Origin: Nitrospirota bacterium
GTDB taxonomy: Bacteria; Nitrospirota; Nitrospiria; Nitrospirales; UBA8639
DNA: 50,645 bases
Reading direction: 5' to 3'
NCBI GenBank assembly: GCA_027623995.1
Contig: JAQBUF010000019.1
Span: 1-50,645 of the forward strand
Notes under the pieces: model-generated
What the model was told of the DNA's origin: nothing
Seen by the model: only the letters and a program-made list of their open reading frames with translations
The model's database searches: none
Translations under genes and position numbers: made by a program
In this document: piece by piece, positions 1 through 6,960 of the stretch
Numbering within the stretch: the stretch's first letter is position 1
Layout of the letters: every line of letters begins with the position of its first letter

Positions 1-134
1 ATCATTGGCTATTGCCGTGTGGAAGAGGGCGCCATGAGATGGCGCAGCTACAAAAGAGTGGCCCTGTAGCTGCAGCGTCTCACGCTGCCTCTTCCTGGCG
101 GCAGTGGCAATTGATGCGCCCGAAGAGGGCACGA

Positions 135-168
135 CCTGCCTGCGCGAAGCCGCTTCGGCGGAGGCTGG
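135..168. repeat. R7 nested 34-bp palindrome, copy 1
   Basis: Imperfect palindrome beginning CCTGCCTGCGCGAAGCC and ending in a GGCGGAGGCTGG-type arm. It sits between GGCACGA and TGAGATCGTGC, that is, in the apex of an R1 hairpin whose two stem halves remain on either side. Near-identical copies are at 209-242 and 5107-5140. Confidence 0.7.
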
Positions 169-208
169 TGAGATCGTGCAGCTACACAAGAAAAGGCAAA
201 AGACGCCA

Positions 209-242
209 CCTGCCTGCGCGAAGCCGCTCCGGCGAAGGCAGG
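209..242. repeat. R7 nested 34-bp palindrome, copy 2
   Basis: Second copy, with arms CCTGCCTGCGCGAAG and CGGCGAAGGCAGG. It is inserted at the same point of an R1 hairpin as copy 1, between GACGCCA and TGAGATGGC. Confidence 0.7.
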
Positions 243-470
243 TGAGATGGCGCAGCTACAAAAATAAAAACCCGTGGTGGGTATCTATTTTTTCCCTAGG
301 TCGGCGACTCGCTTTGTCACAAGTCTCCGATCGTTTGACCCTTGTTTTGTGGATTGAGTAAGATGCCCACGCAATTTCTCACAACACTTGCCTTCCGCGA
401 TCGAGCATTCCACAGTCCTATTGTCTGACGCAGGGATATTCATGTTGCCATTCGAAAGTAGCAGAACCTC

Positions 471-1244
471 ATGACGGCTGTCGGCACCCCGTGGATTTCC
501 ATTGTTATCCCTATCAAGGATGAGCGAGACAATCTTCATCCGTTGACCAATCAACTCACCAAAGTATTAGGGAGTCTTGAGCAGTCACACACTGCACCCT
601 TTGAAATTGTGTACGTGGATGATGGGAGTACGGATGGCAGTTCACAATTGCTCGATGAAATTCGCCAGCAGACCCCTGAAGTACGCGTGCTTCATTTTGA
701 TCGCAACCACGGACAAACCGCAGCCTTTGATGCAGGGTTTCGTCATGCCAAAGGTGAACTCATTGCCACGCTGGATGGCGACCTTCAATATGATCCAGCG
801 GACTTGACCAAGCTGCTCCCATTCACCAAGGAATACGATCTGGTGTGTGGCCGCCGACAGAAGCGCCTAGACAATATCATTCGGCAAATTTCGTCACGCA
901 CCGCCTACCTGATTCGGAACGCCGTCACTCATGATGGCATTCACGATACTGGCTGTTCACTGAAAATCTTTCGGCGAAGTGTCATTGAGCGAATGGCCTT
1001 GTTTCACAACATGCATCGCTTTTTTCCAGCACTTGCCAAAATGCATGGGTTTTCCGTCACCGAAGTCCTTGTGCAACATTTTCCACGAGCCCATGGGCAT
1101 TCCAAATACGGCATTGGCAATCGGCTCTTTGCGGGACTGTATGACCTCATCGCCGTCAAGTGGATGCAAACTCGGTGCTTTCGATACAAAATTGTGGAGA
1201 CACCAACTCACCCAGATAACTCCGATTCTCAAGCCCCCCAATGA
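471..1244 (+). CDS. Family 2 glycosyltransferase (polyprenyl-phosphate sugar transferase type)
   Basis: A GT-A fold glycosyltransferase expected to transfer a sugar from a nucleotide donor to a polyprenyl phosphate on the cytoplasmic face of the inner membrane. The opening strand ISIVIPIKDE is at residues 9-18, VDDGSTDG at 49-56 and the metal/nucleotide-binding DGDLQYDP at 102-109. At 257 residues it is the size of DPM1-like enzymes and lacks the C-terminal membrane hairpin of ArnC or GtrB proteins. The ATG at 471 precedes the first conserved strand by only eight residues. It leads a plus-strand set with a LAB_N protein and a GT39 enzyme, an order that fits making a lipid-linked sugar and moving it onto lipid A or another envelope glycan. 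The family is secure; the sugar and acceptor are not known. Confidence 0.9.
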   Translation: MTAVGTPWISIVIPIKDERDNLHPLTNQLTKVLGSLEQSHTAPFEIVYVDDGSTDGSSQLLDEIRQQTPEVRVLHFDRNHGQTAAFDAGFRHAKGELIATLDGDLQYDPADLTKLLPFTKEYDLVCGRRQKRLDNIIRQISSRTAYLIRNAVTHDGIHDTGCSLKIFRRSVIERMALFHNMHRFFPALAKMHGFSVTEVLVQHFPRAHGHSKYGIGNRLFAGLYDLIAVKWMQTRCFRYKIVETPTHPDNSDSQAPQ

Positions 1245-1346
1245 CACACTCCAACACCATACGTGCGTTCCCCTCGACAAAGAACTGAAGAGTGAGGTAC
1301 ATCTACCTCTCCGTTCTCAAGTGGGACGGCAACCTTTGAAAAATCA

Positions 1347-1664
1347 ATGAGCGAATTTCTTTCTGACATCAACGCCTACTTTGCCAGTTTAACCCTGCTA
1401 GAAAGCCTCTGGCTTGGCATTGGGTTTTTCGGGCAAAGTCTGTTTTTCTCTCGCTGGATTATCCAGTGGATTGCCTCCGAACGAAAAGCCGAAAGCCAGA
1501 TGCCCATTGCCTTTTGGTACATGAGCCTGTTTGGCGGCCTCATTGTGTTGGCCTATGCCATCCATCGCCGAGATCCGGTGTTTATTGCCGGACAAAGCAT
1601 TGGGTCCTTTGTCTATCTGCGAAATTTGATGCTGATCTATCGAAAGCGAACCGCCAGTGGCTGA
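1347..1664 (+). CDS. LAB_N-domain membrane protein (lipid-A-disaccharide synthase N-terminal-like)
   Basis: A 105-residue membrane protein made only of the domain found at the N-terminus of some lipid-A-disaccharide synthases (LAB_N). Three hydrophobic segments are visible (about 18-38, 50-68 and 72-95). The family-typical pattern of GQSLFFSRWIIQW near residues 29-41, then a PIAFWYMS stretch and a final YLRNL, is present. It has no catalytic LpxB part. The start lies about 100 nt downstream of the GT2 gene, and the last 8 bases overlap the start of the GT39 gene, implying translational coupling. Stand-alone LAB_N proteins commonly sit beside GT2 and ArnT-like genes; a helper role in lipid-linked sugar transfer is inferred. 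Confidence 0.87.
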   Translation: MSEFLSDINAYFASLTLLESLWLGIGFFGQSLFFSRWIIQWIASERKAESQMPIAFWYMSLFGGLIVLAYAIHRRDPVFIAGQSIGSFVYLRNLMLIYRKRTASG

Positions 1665-3366
1665 TCAGTCCAGACCAACCCCATCCCCCGCTCAACCGTT
1701 TTCTACCAGAACCCTCCATTTGTTTTTGCTGCTCCTCGTCGGGAGTCTATTACTTTTCGTAGGGTTGGGAGACATCGGTCTCACCGATCGCGACGAAGGC
1801 AGTAATGCCGAAGCCGGACGAGAAATGCTCGAATCCGGGGATTGGATTTCTCCCACGCTGAACTATGAGCCGCGCTATGCCAAACCCGCGTTTGTCTATT
1901 GGGTCCTTGCAAGCACCTATGCCTTATTTGGGGAGAATGAATTCACGGCTCGATTACCTTCCGCAATGTTTGGACTCGGCCTGCTCTTTCTTCAATACTT
2001 TTTCTTGAATCGATTCCTTGGTCCCACCATCGCCTTTGGTGGAGCACTCATTCTCTTGCTCAACGCCGAATTCGTCGGTCTTCATCGCATGGTCATGACT
2101 GACCCAGAGCTCGTGTTTTTTACCACATTAGCCACGTATAGCTTCTGGGTAGGATTTCGGGAAGACGGTCGAGATCGGCATTTTCTCTGGCTATTTTATA
2201 TTGGCATGGCCCTGGCCATGCTCGCGAAAGGGCCAGTGGGCATTATCATTCCCCTGCTCGCCGTGATTCCCTATCTCACGCTCACCCGCCAGTGGAAAAT
2301 CTATTTTGCCAAAGGCAAGCCACTTGTCGGCTGGATGTTATTCATCGCCATTGCCGCACCATGGTATCTCGCCATGTTTGCGATTCATGGCGCAGACTAT
2401 GCCGCAGCCGCTCACGCCAATACCACGGGGAGATTTGCGAATCCCATGGAAGGCCATGGAGGCACGTTGTTCTTTTATCTTCCTGTTCTGCTTGTTGGGT
2501 TTTTTCCGTGGAGTGGATTTCTTCCTGTCACGGTGTATCAATCGTTGAAAGAATGGAAGTTGTTTCGATCTGGAGAAAAGAATCCCAAGGGAGAAGAAGG
2601 CCTGTTATTATTTTCCACCCTCTGGATACTGGGCATTCTGGTGTTCTTCACAATTTCAGCCACACGGCTCCCACATTATATCCTCCCGTTGTTCCCTGCA
2701 GCATCCTTGCTGGTCGCCGTATTTTGGTCTCGTTGTTTATCTGAGAAATCACCCTCAGGCCTCAAATTATCCGTTCGAATTATTCTCGTCACCGGGTACC
2801 TTCTCAGCATTGTCCTGGTCTCACTCCCGGCTATTTATGAATATTTTCAACAAAAAATTGCACTAGAATTTCCAGTGGCGCAAACGGTGGAAGTGGGGAT
2901 CACCCCTTTGGTGTTGGGGGCAGGAGTCTTTGTCAGTGTCGTGCTGTTTCGTCACTTTGTGTGGCATGACACCAAACGACCTCAAGCGTTTTGGATCATG
3001 TCTGGTGCGATCGTGGTCTTGCTGCTTATTGTCCTAGTCTTCACCCTGCCCCATTATGGAAAATATTTCATCAGTCCACCACAAGAGCTCGCCACCCTCG
3101 CCGGGGAGACCCTTGGACCCAACGATGCACTCGTTCAGTTTGGACGAAAACGTCCTTCGTTAGCATTTTATGCAAAACGAAAGGTGTACTTTATTAGCCC
3201 AGGTGAAGATGAACTCTTTACCCCTCATGTCAAGAGTAAGGGACACCTCATGGTCATCCTTCAATCAAACCGTCAGCCTCGTCTTCCCCATCCGATTTCT
3301 CAATTTAAGCCCGTCCAGCAACAAGACGGATGGGTCCTGCTGTCGAGTGAAACGCTGGTCCGTTGA
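1657..3366 (+). CDS. GT39 / ArnT-like membrane glycosyltransferase
   Basis: Integral membrane glycosyltransferase of the PMT/ArnT superfamily (569 residues). It is expected to transfer a sugar from a polyprenyl-phosphate carrier to lipid A or another periplasmic acceptor. After a first membrane segment near residues 20-40, the acidic motif LTDRDEG (42-48) lies in the first periplasmic loop where ArnT and PMT enzymes keep catalytic acidic residues. A dozen or so hydrophobic segments follow, with a soluble C-terminal part of about 100 residues. The GTG start at 1657 overlaps the LAB_N gene by 8 bases. It ends just before an R4 inverted repeat and is convergent with the PAP2 gene. The donor sugar cannot be read from sequence. 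Confidence 0.88.
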   Translation: MADQSRPTPSPAQPFSTRTLHLFLLLLVGSLLLFVGLGDIGLTDRDEGSNAEAGREMLESGDWISPTLNYEPRYAKPAFVYWVLASTYALFGENEFTARLPSAMFGLGLLFLQYFFLNRFLGPTIAFGGALILLLNAEFVGLHRMVMTDPELVFFTTLATYSFWVGFREDGRDRHFLWLFYIGMALAMLAKGPVGIIIPLLAVIPYLTLTRQWKIYFAKGKPLVGWMLFIAIAAPWYLAMFAIHGADYAAAAHANTTGRFANPMEGHGGTLFFYLPVLLVGFFPWSGFLPVTVYQSLKEWKLFRSGEKNPKGEEGLLLFSTLWILGILVFFTISATRLPHYILPLFPAASLLVAVFWSRCLSEKSPSGLKLSVRIILVTGYLLSIVLVSLPAIYEYFQQKIALEFPVAQTVEVGITPLVLGAGVFVSVVLFRHFVWHDTKRPQAFWIMSGAIVVLLLIVLVFTLPHYGKYFISPPQELATLAGETLGPNDALVQFGRKRPSLAFYAKRKVYFISPGEDELFTPHVKSKGHLMVILQSNRQPRLPHPISQFKPVQQQDGWVLLSSETLVR

Positions 3367-3370
3367 AGAA

Positions 3371-3502
3371 CGTGAAGCGTTATGCGTGAGGCGTAAAGCG
3401 TGAATAGTAATGATTGGGAGCCACAGCCCTACAGTCGTAGGGTTCAGCGAAGATGAGTAAAATTTCTCTTCACGCTTTACGCCTCACGCATAACGCTTCA
3501 CG
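3371..3502. terminator. 34-bp perfect inverted repeat of heptamers (R4) between convergent genes
   Basis: The left arm, 3371-3404, is built of CGTGAAG, CGTTATG, CGTGAGG and CGTAAAG units. The right arm, 3469-3502, is its exact reverse complement, leaving a 64-nt loop. Further heptamers (GGTTCACGCATC and on) continue to about 3530. The stem starts 4 nt after the GT39 stop and the array ends 8 nt before the PAP2 stop, so a transcript from either side could fold it. Use as a bidirectional terminator is inferred; there is no clear U-tract. Confidence 0.6.
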
Positions 3503-3537
3503 GTTCACGCATCACCCCTTACGCATGACGAGGCACC

Positions 3538-4569
3538 CTACTGCAAAGGAATAAGTCCATTTAAGCCTCGAAACATCACCATCACGCCAACCAGAAAAAA
3601 ACTTAGAAAAATTTCCCTTGCCAACAATGGCTGATCCACGTCTTCCTGTTGGCCAAAAAACTGGATCCACCACACCAGGCCAGCCAAAATAGCTAACACC
3701 ACTACCAATAGAGAATGCGTGGTGAGTGCGAGCCCTAACCCAATCACCAATGTGCATTGAAACATGGCGACATTGAACGTAGGCGGAGCATGGAGATTAT
3801 TCCAAAGAAGATTCCAGCGAACAGCAATGCCCCCAAACAACATGAATAGGCCTAGCCAATCCATGCCTGCGGCCAAGCCTCCAGAAAGAGACGGTCGAAA
3901 CGTAATCCAAAATACCGCGAGCCCCCCAATCAAGAGAGGCAATCCCTGAGGAAGCGCTTGGTATAACGATTGCCGCCATTCTTTATAGGGTCGCGCGCAG
4001 ACATACCCGACGAGGTAACCCAACACAGCCCCAACAATTACATCGGTGGGAAAATGGGAACCGCGAAAAAAGCGGCTCATGGCAACAAATGACGCCGCGC
4101 CATACCACACCCAGGCCATCGAAGGAAAATAACGAGCAAACACGGCGGCGACAGCAAATGACGCAGCAGAATGACCAGAAGGAAAGGCATCGAGACCTCC
4201 CTGAAAGGAAGGCCCATAGCCAAAGGCATCTTGGTGGGTCCATCGAGGACGCGGACGTCCAATCACATGCTTAGGAATTTGCACGGCAATACCCACCACC
4301 GCATGCGCCACAAAGCTATCGATGGCTGCTTGACGAAAGACATCTTTGTTCCACAGGTATCCAACAAGGAGAAACCCGATGCCGATCAGCACCAAGGTCA
4401 CACCATCACCAAGGCGATTGCCAACATTTCCTATCTGTTCGATGAAGGGATCCTGAAGCGACCGCACAAACAACACCGCTTGATAATCCAGCCGAGACAA
4501 GGCATACACGGACACAAAAAATACCAGGCAGGAGAGAGAAACAATGGTGAATGCTTTGAATCGAGTCAC
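3538..4569 (-). CDS. PAP2 family phosphatase, membrane-bound
   Basis: A type 2 phosphatidic-acid phosphatase family protein of 343 residues. All three active-site motifs are present: K100 followed by RPRP at 105-108, PSGHS at 130-134, and SRFFRGSHFPTD at 165-176, with the catalytic histidines in the last two. Six family membrane segments fill the first 200 residues. The C-terminal 140 residues add about four more hydrophobic segments that are not part of the PAP2 fold. Likely substrates are lipid or polyprenyl pyrophosphates on the periplasmic side. The sugar-lipid operon lies next to it, but convergent, so joint control is not implied. Confidence 0.9.
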   Translation of the reverse strand: MTRFKAFTIVSLSCLVFFVSVYALSRLDYQAVLFVRSLQDPFIEQIGNVGNRLGDGVTLVLIGIGFLLVGYLWNKDVFRQAAIDSFVAHAVVGIAVQIPKHVIGRPRPRWTHQDAFGYGPSFQGGLDAFPSGHSAASFAVAAVFARYFPSMAWVWYGAASFVAMSRFFRGSHFPTDVIVGAVLGYLVGYVCARPYKEWRQSLYQALPQGLPLLIGGLAVFWITFRPSLSGGLAAGMDWLGLFMLFGGIAVRWNLLWNNLHAPPTFNVAMFQCTLVIGLGLALTTHSLLVVVLAILAGLVWWIQFFGQQEDVDQPLLAREIFLSFFLVGVMVMFRGLNGLIPLQ

Positions 4570-4677
4570 GACTCACTCATTTTACCCTAAGGTGTAGAAA
4601 CACCCGACATTTTGCTCATCAAAAAATCCTGGCAACTCCGCACCCTTTACCTACAACAGAAGGAGGAGCGTTTTAAC

Positions 4678-4712
4678 CTCCCCCTTTGTAAAAGGGGGAC
4701 TGAGGGGGATTT
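4678..4712. repeat. Short palindromic repeat (CCCCCTTTG / AAAGGGGG)
   Basis: CTCCCCCTTTG and AAAAGGGGGA form a hairpin, followed by CTGAGGGGGATTT. This is a widespread short repeat type in unrelated bacteria. It lies just beyond the stop codon of the split DUF559 gene and could act as its 3' hairpin. Confidence 0.45.
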
Positions 4713-4987
4713 AGCACTTTTCATTCACAAAGAGGTTTGGGCTAATTGCGATGTCACTGTTTGGTCAATGGCTTCCATTACACTTTCAATTTCTTGTAAC
4801 ACCTGGCCGTTGTGGAATCGAAGGACTTGCAATCCTTCGCGATTGAGAATCGCCTCACGCCGCTGATCATTTTTCTGATTAGATATTTCGAAATGTTGTG
4901 ATCCATCAATTTCAATGACAAGCTGAACCTTCGGGGCATAGAAGTCTACAATAAAATCCCCAACACATTTTTGCCTGTAGAATTGTA

Positions 4988-4994
4988 CGTTCTG
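4988..4994. repeat. Target-site duplication, left copy (CGTTCTG)
   Basis: CGTTCTG, identical to 5314-5320, directly flanks the R2 element on this side. Confidence 0.85.
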
Positions 4995-5313
4995 GGCCTG
5001 TTGAATATTTCATATTCGGGACCCATAGATGCTTCAGATTAGACAAGTAGCATCAGTGCGAGGGAATGTTCGAAAAAGCATGGCCTGAGTCTTACCGAAG
5101 GGTTCGCCTGCCTGCGCGAAGCCGCTTCGGCGAAGGCAGGTCCAGCAAGGCCGCAGCCATTTTGACGCGCGGAGCGTACTCCCAGTACGTGAGCGCGAGC
5201 GGCGCAAAGCGCCAAGTCTGCGAGCCCGAAGGTCAGGCAAAAGGGCGACTATGTCTGCGCGAACCGCTTCGGCAATGCCAGGGAACGCCGCTGGCGGCTT
5301 TTTTCAACATTCC
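4995..5313 (-). mobile_element. R2 MITE-like element, full-length copy (319 bp)
   Basis: Read on the minus strand the element begins GGAATGTTGAAAAAAG and ends AATATTCAACAGGCC, so its termini are imperfect inverted repeats (GGaaTGTTGAA against GGccTGTTGAA). It carries several internal palindromes and no coding frame. It is flanked by CGTTCTG on both sides and splits the DUF559 gene. An R7 palindrome is nested at 5107-5140. Related copies are at 16324-16607, 22209-22395, 22979-23136 and, shorter, 15501-15765. No transposase with matching ends is in the window, so it must be moved in trans. Confidence 0.85.
5107..5140. repeat. R7 nested 34-bp palindrome, copy 3
   Basis: Same palindrome as at 135-168 and 209-242, here inside the R2 element. 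The other full-length R2 copy (16324-16607) lacks it at the matching place, where CGAAGGGTCGTCCAGC runs uninterrupted on its reverse strand. Confidence 0.75.
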
Positions 5314-5320
5314 CGTTCTG
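5314..5320. repeat. Target-site duplication, right copy (CGTTCTG)
   Basis: Right-hand copy of the 7-bp duplication flanking the R2 element that splits the DUF559 gene. Confidence 0.85.
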
Positions 5321-5532
5321 GATTTGTTTCCGTCGCAATCGACTCCCTAACATGAGTTCAGCATCAGTCATGGTTTTTCGAAGCGTTCGTGCCAGGTGCT
5401 TATTCCGTCGGTTGTAGCTGAGCAATAGAAATCCGACCATACCGAAAACATAGGGTTACTCCTACCGCCATCCAAGTCTGGTTTCATGGAATTTCTTGTC
5501 CCTGCCTCCCCTTCTTCCTGCAAGCATTCTTG

Positions 5533-5620
5533 TGTAGCTGCACGATCTTATCGTGCCTTCTCCTCAGGCACCAAGGGTTGATGACGCCCGGAAGAGGCAG
5601 CATGAGATGCTGCAGCTACA
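5533..5620. repeat. R1 palindromic element
   Basis: A single 88-bp R1 element with ends TGTAGCTGCACGAT and ATGCTGCAGCTACA, in the gap downstream of the TolB-like gene. Its half-sites form two small hairpins, matching 40196-40271. Confidence 0.75.
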
Positions 5621-5666
5621 CAAGAGGCACTGCAACGCAGTTTACCTCAAAAGAAATACGCAATTT

Positions 5667-6776
5667 TTACGGCACCCAGTCCGCAAGGAACACGTTGAAC
5701 TCACCGCGGGTGGTCGCGTTGCGATCTGAAACCCATACGAGCTTTTTACCGTCGGGGGAAAACATGGGAAAACTGTTGAAGTGGCCCTCAAATGTAATCT
5801 GGTCCGTGACAGACCCATCATCATCGACAAGGTGCAATTGAAAGGCAGGGCGTCCCTTGTGGTCTGGAGGATTGGATAAATTTGACGAAAAAATAATTCG
5901 TCGTCCATCAAAATGAAAATACGGTGCGAAGTTTGAGGCACCATTTGATGTCACTGCCCGCTTCTCCGACCCGTCCGCATTCATGACATAAATTTCGAGG
6001 TTGCCAGGCTCCACTAAGTTTTTGGCCAAAAGATCTTTGTAAGCTTTGAGCGCTTCAGGTGTTTGAGGATGCTGTGCGCGATAGACGATCCGTTTATTGT
6101 CAGGTGAAAAAAATGCGCCGCCATCGTAGCCGACCTCAGTGGTCAACCGTTTAACCCCCGTTCCATCATTATTCATGGAATAGAGATCAAGATCGCCATC
6201 TCTGACCGATGTAAAGACAATCTTGCGTCCATTGGGGGAAATGGTAGCTTCAGCATCATATCCCGCCGTCGACGTCATTCGTTGCATTTCTCGGCCATCG
6301 AGTCTCACTGAATATATGTCATGATCATCCAGAGGCCATCGATAGCGCTCGGTCCGTTCAGGCTTAGGTGGACATTTCAAGTCTGCCGCATGGGTGGATG
6401 AAAAGAGGACCCGCCGCCCTCCCTGATAGAAAAAACCACAGGTGGTTTCGCCATACCCCGTGCTTACGCGATAGGCGTTTTCGCCTTTTAGATCCATAAT
6501 ATACATCTGATAACATTCTTGTATCGTTCCACTGGCCGGGTCCTTCGTTGATTGAAATATGAGGCGATCCCCGTCGAATGAAAAATAGGCTTCTGCATTT
6601 TTTCCACCCACCGTCAGTTGTGTGATGTTCGTCAAATGCCGTTCCACGCCCTGTTTATCGGCTGGAGTGCCACTCGCCTTAGATTCAGCTGCAAGAACCT
6701 TATGAGACCACGAGGCCAATACCACACACCCCACGACCAGCAATCCCACGCCTAACTTCCCCTTATTGATCTTCAT
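5667..6776 (-). CDS. TolB-like periplasmic beta-propeller protein (PD40 repeats)
   Basis: A secreted protein built of TolB/WD40-like PD40 blades. Repeats of the form SPxGxxIVFxSxRDGDxDLYxMNxDG occur several times (for example ISPNGRKIVFTS and FSPDGKKLVWVSDR). I start it at the ATG at 6776, which has GAGGAGAT just upstream and gives an N-terminal signal sequence (GLLVVGCVVLASW, then an ALA-type cleavage site). An open frame continues upstream to 6959 but has no such signals. It lies 184 nt downstream of the M1 peptidase on the same strand. Such propellers bind proteins or ligands; the likely place is the periplasm or outer surface. It is not TolB of the Tol-Pal system, since tol genes are absent here. 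Confidence 0.85.
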   Translation of the reverse strand: MKINKGKLGVGLLVVGCVVLASWSHKVLAAESKASGTPADKQGVERHLTNITQLTVGGKNAEAYFSFDGDRLIFQSTKDPASGTIQECYQMYIMDLKGENAYRVSTGYGETTCGFFYQGGRRVLFSSTHAADLKCPPKPERTERYRWPLDDHDIYSVRLDGREMQRMTSTAGYDAEATISPNGRKIVFTSVRDGDLDLYSMNNDGTGVKRLTTEVGYDGGAFFSPDNKRIVYRAQHPQTPEALKAYKDLLAKNLVEPGNLEIYVMNADGSEKRAVTSNGASNFAPYFHFDGRRIIFSSNLSNPPDHKGRPAFQLHLVDDDGSVTDQITFEGHFNSFPMFSPDGKKLVWVSDRNATTRGEFNVFLADWVP

Positions 6777-6960
6777 ACATCTCCTCAAGCGGCTTCTAAG
6801 GGCCTGTGAAATCATAACTTGGACAACATCGTGCCCAGATTTGGGTCGGATTTGGACGGAACGATTGAGAAAACCCCGAAGCATAGCATACCTATGTTGA
6901 GGAGTTTTCGATTGAGGCGCGTTCAAAGATGGCCCGAAGATGGGATGCGAGGTATTCAAG

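Larger units (their letters stand above)
22..258. repeat. R1 palindromic repeat cluster (GTAGCTGC family)
   Basis: Tandem and inverted copies of a short palindromic repeat. Its left end reads GTAGCTGC followed by a small hairpin and its right end closes with GCAGCTAC. Right-end copies finish at about 51, 184 and 258 and a left-end copy starts at 66. The same ends bracket single elements at 5533-5620 and 40196-40271. Two right-end copies carry a nested 34-bp palindrome (R7). No credible gene lies in the first 470 bases; open frames here are repeat artefacts. The form resembles REP/BIME-like extragenic palindromes, but no transposase of that class is in the window. Confidence 0.75.
4725..5440 (-). 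pseudogene. DUF559 endonuclease-like gene, split by an R2 element
   Basis: A DUF559-family (restriction-endonuclease-like fold) gene in two pieces. The N-terminal piece runs from the ATG at 5440 through NLARTLRK-type residues (HLARTLRKTMTDAE) to RRKQIQN at about 5315. The C-terminal piece, below 4995, resumes with VQFYRQKCVGDFIVDFYAPK, then the DUF559 core LVIEIDGSQH and a LQVLRFHNGQVL strand, to a TGA at 4725. Between them lies a 319-bp repeat element plus a second copy of a 7-bp target. Removing 326 bases leaves exactly 390, an in-frame ORF of 129 residues, the normal family size. The gene was therefore intact before insertion. The fragments show no other obvious lesion, suggesting a recent event. 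Confidence 0.88.

Noticed and set aside
6777-6959. Upstream start of the TolB-like gene
   Set aside because: The extra 61 residues are not family-like and would hide the signal peptide; the ATG at 6776 has its own ribosome site.
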